Of a DNA stretch of 11,023 nt, positions 7,419-11,023 are shown in pieces (the stretch's first letter is position 1; each line of letters starts with the position of its first letter). Both the position numbers and the translations under genes were made by a program. This stretch comes from Oscillospiraceae bacterium (GTDB taxonomy: Bacteria; Bacillota; Clostridia; Christensenellales; Aristaeellaceae), in assembly GCA_031266295.1 (NCBI GenBank), contig JAISBH010000277.1:1-11023 (forward strand). Reading direction: 5' to 3'. The notes under the pieces were generated by a model. The model saw only the letters and a program-made list of their open reading frames with translations. It ran no database searches and was not told the DNA's origin.

Positions 7419-8673
7419 TACCTATAGGTACGCGGCCTTCGCCATGGCATGTCGGGCATTCTTTCGTTAGCAGCGTCCGCAGTGGCGCGTCGGACTTCTT
7501 GCGGGTCAATTCAAGCAGGCCGCGCCGCGTGAATCCCTCCACTCTCACCCGTCCGCGATCGGCGCGCGCGCACTCGACGAAGCATTCGCGCAGCGTCTCC
7601 CTGTCCTCTTCAAACCGCATATCGATGAAGTCGATCAGTATCACGCCGCCGATGTCGCGCAGGCGCAGCTGGCGGGCGATCTCGCGCGCGGCGATGCGGT
7701 TGACATTCAGCACGCTGTCGCGTTCGGTGCGCAGACGTGAGTCGCGGCCGGAGTTCACGTCCACGGCGGTGAGCGTCTCGCACGGCTCGAACAGCAGGAA
7801 TGCGCCGCCGTTCAGCTCTACGCGCCGCGCCAGCAGACTGCCGATGTCCCGCTTGACATTATACCGATCGAACAGCGGCGGCGAATCCGTATCCAGCCTG
7901 ACCGCGTCGATCCGCTCAGGCGCGAACCGCTCGAACGCGGAACGCAGCGCGTTGTATAACCCTTCGTCGTCCACGACGCACGCCTTCAGCCGCGAGTCGG
8001 TCAGATCGCGCGCGACGCGTATCGTTATGTCGTCGTTCGCGTACAGCCGAGTCGGCGGTTTCGCGTGCTTAGCGCGTGTTTGTACGTCGCGCCACAGCGC
8101 CGTCGTTTCCTCAACGTCGCGAAGTATCGCCTCGTCGGTCTCGTTTTCGGCGGCGGTGCGGAGTATCCAGCCTATCCCGTCACGCTTATGAGACTCGCCC
8201 AGCGCGCGCAGTCTCGCCCGCGTATCCTCATCGACGATCTTTCTGGACACGCCGACCGTATCGAACGACGGCATCAGCGCGACAAACCGCCCCGGCAGCA
8301 CGATACCTCGCGATACGCGCGCGCCCTTGCCGGGATCGGGTTCACGTATCACTTGCACAAGGATGTGCTCGCCCGGCGCGGGATATGACGTCGGGGTATT
8401 GCGCCGCGCGCGCGGTTCGACGTCCGGCGGCGGCTGGTCGCTCAGCGGCAGCAGCGCTCCGTGGTCCGCGCCTATATCTACGAACACCGCGCCCAGGCTG
8501 GGCGCGCGGTTGATCACCTGACCTAGGTAGATGCTAGACGCAAGCCTCCGGTCACTCTCCCGCGCCAGGATATATTCGGCCAGCCGCCCGTCCTCGACGA
8601 TGGCCAGCCGGGTGTCGCCGCCAGATTTATGAAGCAGCAGAACGCGTTCCGCCGGTAGTGTGGATGGAATCAT
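7396..8673 (-). CDS. rng: Rne/Rng family ribonuclease (RNase E/G)
   Basis: Endoribonuclease of the RNase E/G family, cutting single-stranded AU-rich RNA in rRNA and mRNA processing. From the ATG at 8673 it has 425 residues, a short RNase G-like form without the long RNase E scaffold tail. Visible parts are an S1-type region (about 45-130; YLGQVINRAPSLGAVFVDIG, and EPDPGKGARVSRGIVLPGR later), the DNase I-like catalytic core with TAVDVNSGRDS (catalytic Asp305) and LIDFIDM (Asp348), and the Zn-link CPTC (Cys406, Cys409) near the end. The frame opens with a TTG at 8691, but AGGAGG at 8683-8678 sits just before the ATG at 8673, so I use that. It is 14 bp after the TIGR03936 gene, and its TGA falls inside the start of miaB. 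In many clostridia rplU follows this gene; here miaB does. Confidence 0.95.
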   Translation of the reverse strand: MIPSTLPAERVLLLHKSGGDTRLAIVEDGRLAEYILARESDRRLASSIYLGQVINRAPSLGAVFVDIGADHGALLPLSDQPPPDVEPRARRNTPTSYPAPGEHILVQVIREPDPGKGARVSRGIVLPGRFVALMPSFDTVGVSRKIVDEDTRARLRALGESHKRDGIGWILRTAAENETDEAILRDVEETTALWRDVQTRAKHAKPPTRLYANDDITIRVARDLTDSRLKACVVDDEGLYNALRSAFERFAPERIDAVRLDTDSPPLFDRYNVKRDIGSLLARRVELNGGAFLLFEPCETLTAVDVNSGRDSRLRTERDSVLNVNRIAAREIARQLRLRDIGGVILIDFIDMRFEEDRETLRECFVECARADRGRVRVEGFTRRGLLELTRKKSDAPLRTLLTKECPTCHGEGRVPIGNGGDGGE

Positions 8674-8677
8674 TGTG

Positions 8678-8683
8678 CCTCCT
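8678..8683 (-). promoter_or_regulatory. Strong ribosome binding site deciding the rng start
   Basis: A perfect AGGAGG on the minus strand with a four-base spacer before the ATG at 8673. It lies downstream of the alternative TTG at 8691, so translation almost certainly begins at the ATG and not at the TTG. The four-base spacer is short but workable. Confidence 0.8.
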
Positions 8684-8687
8684 GAAT

Positions 8688-9353
8688 TCAACAGTATATG
8701 AGCGGCGTGGCCGATCCTCTATTCTCCCCGAACAGCCTCACCCGCTCTATCAGCATGTCAGGTTCTTCCGCGCACGCGAATTTCGCCAGCGTCTGCATCA
8801 GCAGGTCAGGCTTGAGCGTTTCCCGCTCCGTGAACGATACCCGCGTGTGAAAGGCCGACAACATATCGATGTATTTCAACTCGTGCAGCATGGGCCGGAT
8901 ATCCACCTGCGCCGAGCCGCTCTTGGATACCCGGACGGCGGGGATCGACTCGCAATGGAGGAACGCCGGGATAGCGCTAGCTAACGCACCCGCGTCGTCT
9001 GCGCGGACGACATATGAAGCCGTGCGCAGCATGGCCATCAGCTTGGAATGATTGTCCTCGACGGTGCGCACGCGCACGGGCGGCAGTCCCGGCGGCAGCG
9101 CGGCTCGCAGCGCGGTCAGGCAATCCTTCTCGGAGAGCGGGCGTTCAAACGTGACGTCGGCCAGTTCCTCCCGCCCCGACTGTCCGACGGGCAGCGGAGA
9201 GGCGAACGATATCAGCATGTGCGGGTTGAACCCTTGCGAGTACGCGACGGGCAGATCAGCCCGCCTAAGCGCCCGCTGCATCACCCGCAGTAAATCCAGA
9301 TGACCTATGTGGCGCAGGGCGAACGTCTTCTCAAACGCTATGAACATCCGCAC
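8688..9353 (-). CDS. TIGR03936/DUF2344 radical-SAM-associated protein
   Basis: A 221-residue protein of the TIGR03936 (DUF2344) family, function unknown. The family sits next to, or fused to, the TIGR03960 radical SAM protein, as here. Visible hallmarks are AFEKTFALRHIGHLDLLRV (6-24), QRALRRADLPVAYSQGFNP (26-44) and SPLPVGQSG (52-60), all in the N-terminal half as expected. The C-terminal half is less conserved. I see no membrane segment or signal peptide. Translation most likely starts at the GTG at 9353: GGAGGT (9365-9360) lies six bases upstream, whereas the ATG two codons later would have a 12-base spacer. The start overlaps the upstream radical SAM gene by 23 bp and the stop is 14 bp before rng. 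Conserved pairing suggests it works with the radical SAM enzyme, perhaps on an RNA or ribosomal substrate; that is inference. Confidence 0.92.
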   Translation of the reverse strand: MRMFIAFEKTFALRHIGHLDLLRVMQRALRRADLPVAYSQGFNPHMLISFASPLPVGQSGREELADVTFERPLSEKDCLTALRAALPPGLPPVRVRTVEDNHSKLMAMLRTASYVVRADDAGALASAIPAFLHCESIPAVRVSKSGSAQVDIRPMLHELKYIDMLSAFHTRVSFTERETLKPDLLMQTLAKFACAEEPDMLIERVRLFGENRGSATPLIYC

Positions 9354-11023
9354 GCGCGCACCTCCCCCCGATACTCAGCCCGCACCCCTGGCACCCGCCC
9401 TCGCGACAGTCCGTGGTCACGTCGGCGGATAGCGCGCGCTGATACTCCCTTATCAGGAATGTCTTGGATATGCCCGCGTCGATCCTGTCCCATGGCAACT
9501 GTTCGTTAAACTCACGTACGCGATTGGCGTAATACGCGGGATCAACGCCCGTTTCCTCGAACGCCTTGTCCCACAATTCAGGCTGGAACTGTTCCGTCCA
9601 TCCGTCGAAGCGGCAGCCGCCGCGCCACGCCGCTTCCAGTACATCGCCCATGCGCCGATCACCGCGAGCGAAGCACGCCTCGAGCCGCGACAACCGCGGC
9701 TCATGCCAGTGCAGTTTAACAGAGCGCGGGAGCTTCTGCTGGATCATGCGCGTCTTTTGATTAATAACGTCAATAGAGTCCTGTGCGACCCACTGAAACG
9801 GCGTGAATGCCTTGGGTACGAACGGCGCGACGCTTAATGACACGTGCAGCCTCCTGTTCCCGCCCGTCTCGCGCAGCATACGATAAATCATCTCTGGGAT
9901 GCCGATAACATCCTCGTCGGTCTCGGTGGGCAGGCCGACCATAAAGTACAGCTTTACGTTGTTCACACCGGCGGCGACCGCCTCGCGCACAGCCTGCATC
10001 GCGTTGGCCTCGGTAACGCCCTTGTTGATCGCATCGCGTAGCCGCTGGGTACCGGCCTCCGGCGCGAATGTGAGGCTGGACTTGCGCACATCCGTTTCAA
10101 ACGCGTCGCCCAGCGAGGCCGCTATGCCGCTGTCTACGCGCAGCGAAGGCAGCGACAGTTGTACGCGCAGACCGGACAGACGTTCTCTCAACGCCGCGCT
10201 CAAGTCCGACAGGTGGGAGTAGTCCCCTGTTGACAGCGCGCACAGCGATAGTTCCTCATAGCCCGTCGAGCGGATCAGCGCCTCGCCCTGCGCGGCCAAC
10301 GTCGCGACGCTACGTTCACGCGGCGGGCGGTATAGCATCCCCGCCTGGCAGAATCGGCAGCCGCGTGTGCATCCTCGAGCCACTTCCAGCACCGTGCGAT
10401 CGTGGATCGTCTCCAGATAGGGCACGACGTTCGTCAATGGGAAGTACGCCTTGTCCAGATCAAGCGCGACGCGCTTGGTAACGATGGCGTCGGCGCTCGA
10501 CAGCGCGGGCACGTATATGCCGTCGATGCGCGACAACGCGGTCAGCTGTGCGGCGCGGCCATCGTTGTTCATCAGCGCGCCGACGATATCGACGATCGTC
10601 TCCTCACCGTCGCCTATCGCGAACGCGTCGATGAACGGCGAGAGCGGTTCCGGATTGAACGCGCATACCCCGCCGGCTATCACGATGGGATCGTTGTCGC
10701 CGCGCGAGTCGGAGCGGATGGGCACGCCGCCGAGATCGAGCGTCTCCAATATATTCGTAAAACACATCTCATAGGGCAGCGTAAACGCCACGGCGTCGAA
10801 CGCCGAGAGTTCCAGCCCGCCCTCAAGGCCCGACAACCTTCGCCCGGCTCCGCGCAGCGCGTCGGCATAATCCGGCCAGGGCGTGAACACTCGCGCGCAT
10901 GACGCGCCGTCCAGCTCGTTAATCCTATGGTATAGTATCTTCATGCCCAGATGCGACATGCCTACCTCGTATACGTCCGGGAAGCACATAGCAATCTTGA
11001 CCCGCGCGTTCTTGTCGAACGGG
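9331..11023 (-). CDS. TIGR03960 B12-binding-like radical SAM protein (N-terminus cut off)
   Basis: A partial radical SAM protein, still open at the window edge: 11 codons precede the Met at 10989, which is internal. Numbering from that Met, residues 1-160 form a B12-binding-like region (CFPDVYEVGMSHLGMKILY, VFTPWPDYADALR, IAGGVCAFNPEPLSPFIDAF, IGDGEE). The radical SAM motif RGCTRGCRFC (Cys207, Cys211, Cys214) and QAGMLYRPPRER follow, then APEAGTQRLRDAINKG and KLYFMVGLPTETDED. The C-terminus has a second cysteine group at 528, 533, 536 and 544 (CREGGCQGCG), typical of TIGR03960 and possibly a metal or cluster site. The DUF2344 partner follows with a 23-bp overlap, and rng comes next; this trio is often seen in clostridia. 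The reaction and substrate are unknown, and B12 use is unproven because the family lacks an obvious DxHxxG motif in what is visible here. Confidence 0.93.
   Translation of the reverse strand, partial: PFDKNARVKIAMCFPDVYEVGMSHLGMKILYHRINELDGASCARVFTPWPDYADALRGAGRRLSGLEGGLELSAFDAVAFTLPYEMCFTNILETLDLGGVPIRSDSRGDNDPIVIAGGVCAFNPEPLSPFIDAFAIGDGEETIVDIVGALMNNDGRAAQLTALSRIDGIYVPALSSADAIVTKRVALDLDKAYFPLTNVVPYLETIHDRTVLEVARGCTRGCRFCQAGMLYRPPRERSVATLAAQGEALIRSTGYEELSLCALSTGDYSHLSDLSAALRERLSGLRVQLSLPSLRVDSGIAASLGDAFETDVRKSSLTFAPEAGTQRLRDAINKGVTEANAMQAVREAVAAGVNNVKLYFMVGLPTETDEDVIGIPEMIYRMLRETGGNRRLHVSLSVAPFVPKAFTPFQWVAQDSIDVINQKTRMIQQKLPRSVKLHWHEPRLSRLEACFARGDRRMGDVLEAAWRGGCRFDGWTEQFQPELWDKAFEETGVDPAYYANRVREFNEQLPWDRIDAGISKTFLIREYQRALSADVTTDCREGGCQGCGLSIGGRCARADVHSV
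9360..9365 (-). promoter_or_regulatory. Ribosome binding site of the TIGR03936 gene
   Basis: GGAGGT on the minus strand with a six-base spacer before the GTG at 9353, located within the last codons of the radical SAM gene. It favours the GTG start over the ATG at 9347 and shows that the second gene has its own initiation signal despite the overlap. Confidence 0.75.

Noticed and set aside
7499..8191. Plus-strand open frame (230 codons) opposite rng
   Set aside because: Its Ser/Arg-dominated composition is typical of antisense shadows in GC-rich genes, and rng is strongly supported on the minus strand.
8674..8691. TTG start for rng at 8691
   Set aside because: The perfect AGGAGG lies downstream of this TTG and directly before the ATG at 8673, and the extra six residues are not RNase G-like.
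1..11023. CRISPR, insertion sequence, phage, toxin-antitoxin or biosynthetic cluster
   Set aside because: No repeats, inverted ends, transposase or accessory gene motifs were found; every long gene matches a housekeeping or widely conserved family. Frequent GCGCGC runs reflect base composition.

Overview
The window is a gene-dense stretch of bacterial chromosome. All eight recognisable genes lie on the minus strand and are packed head to tail, so transcription runs from the high-coordinate end to the low-coordinate end. The DNA is visibly GC-rich, with abundant CGCG/GCGC. The gene order suggests a GC-rich member of the Bacillota, most likely a clostridial lineage. The order miaB - ymcA/ricA-like - mutS - mutL - miaA is a known Bacillota arrangement (Bacillus subtilis has miaB-ymcA-cotE-mutS-mutL, with miaA nearby). 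The TIGR03960 - TIGR03936 - RNase E/G set is common in clostridia. I cannot name a genus from sequence alone.

Layout in transcription order. (1) 11023-9331: B12-binding-like radical SAM protein (TIGR03960-like), N-terminus cut by the window edge. (2) 9353-8688: TIGR03936/DUF2344 radical-SAM-associated protein, start overlapping gene 1 by 23 bp. (3) 8673-7396: short Rne/Rng-family ribonuclease. (4) 7418-6009: MiaB methylthiotransferase, start overlapping rng by up to 23 bp. (5) 5976-5545: YlbF/YmcA (RicA-like) small helical protein with a five-cysteine tail. (6) 5543-2871: MutS. (7) 2809-905: MutL of the endonuclease type. (8) 904-1: MiaA, with its last residues beyond the window. The longest gap is 61 bp (mutS-mutL). 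No stretch over 300 bp lacks a gene. I saw no tRNA, rRNA, CRISPR, insertion sequence, phage gene or convincing terminator.

The genes fall into three functional groups: tRNA A37 modification (MiaA makes i6A, MiaB converts it to ms2i6A), post-replicative mismatch repair (MutS recognises mismatches, MutL nicks), and RNA processing (RNase E/G, plus a RicA-like protein whose Bacillus homologue assists RNase Y). The radical SAM pair at the upstream end has no established function. Tight spacing and several stop/start overlaps argue for one translationally coupled transcript.

This is essentially a housekeeping region. I found no novel defence, mobile or biosynthetic system. The points most worth a second look are the joining of two usually separate clusters at the rng/miaB overlap, the cysteine-rich RicA-like tail in an operon that also encodes RNase E/G, and the uncharacterised radical SAM pair. 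Several starts were revised from the longest open frame (mutS, rng).
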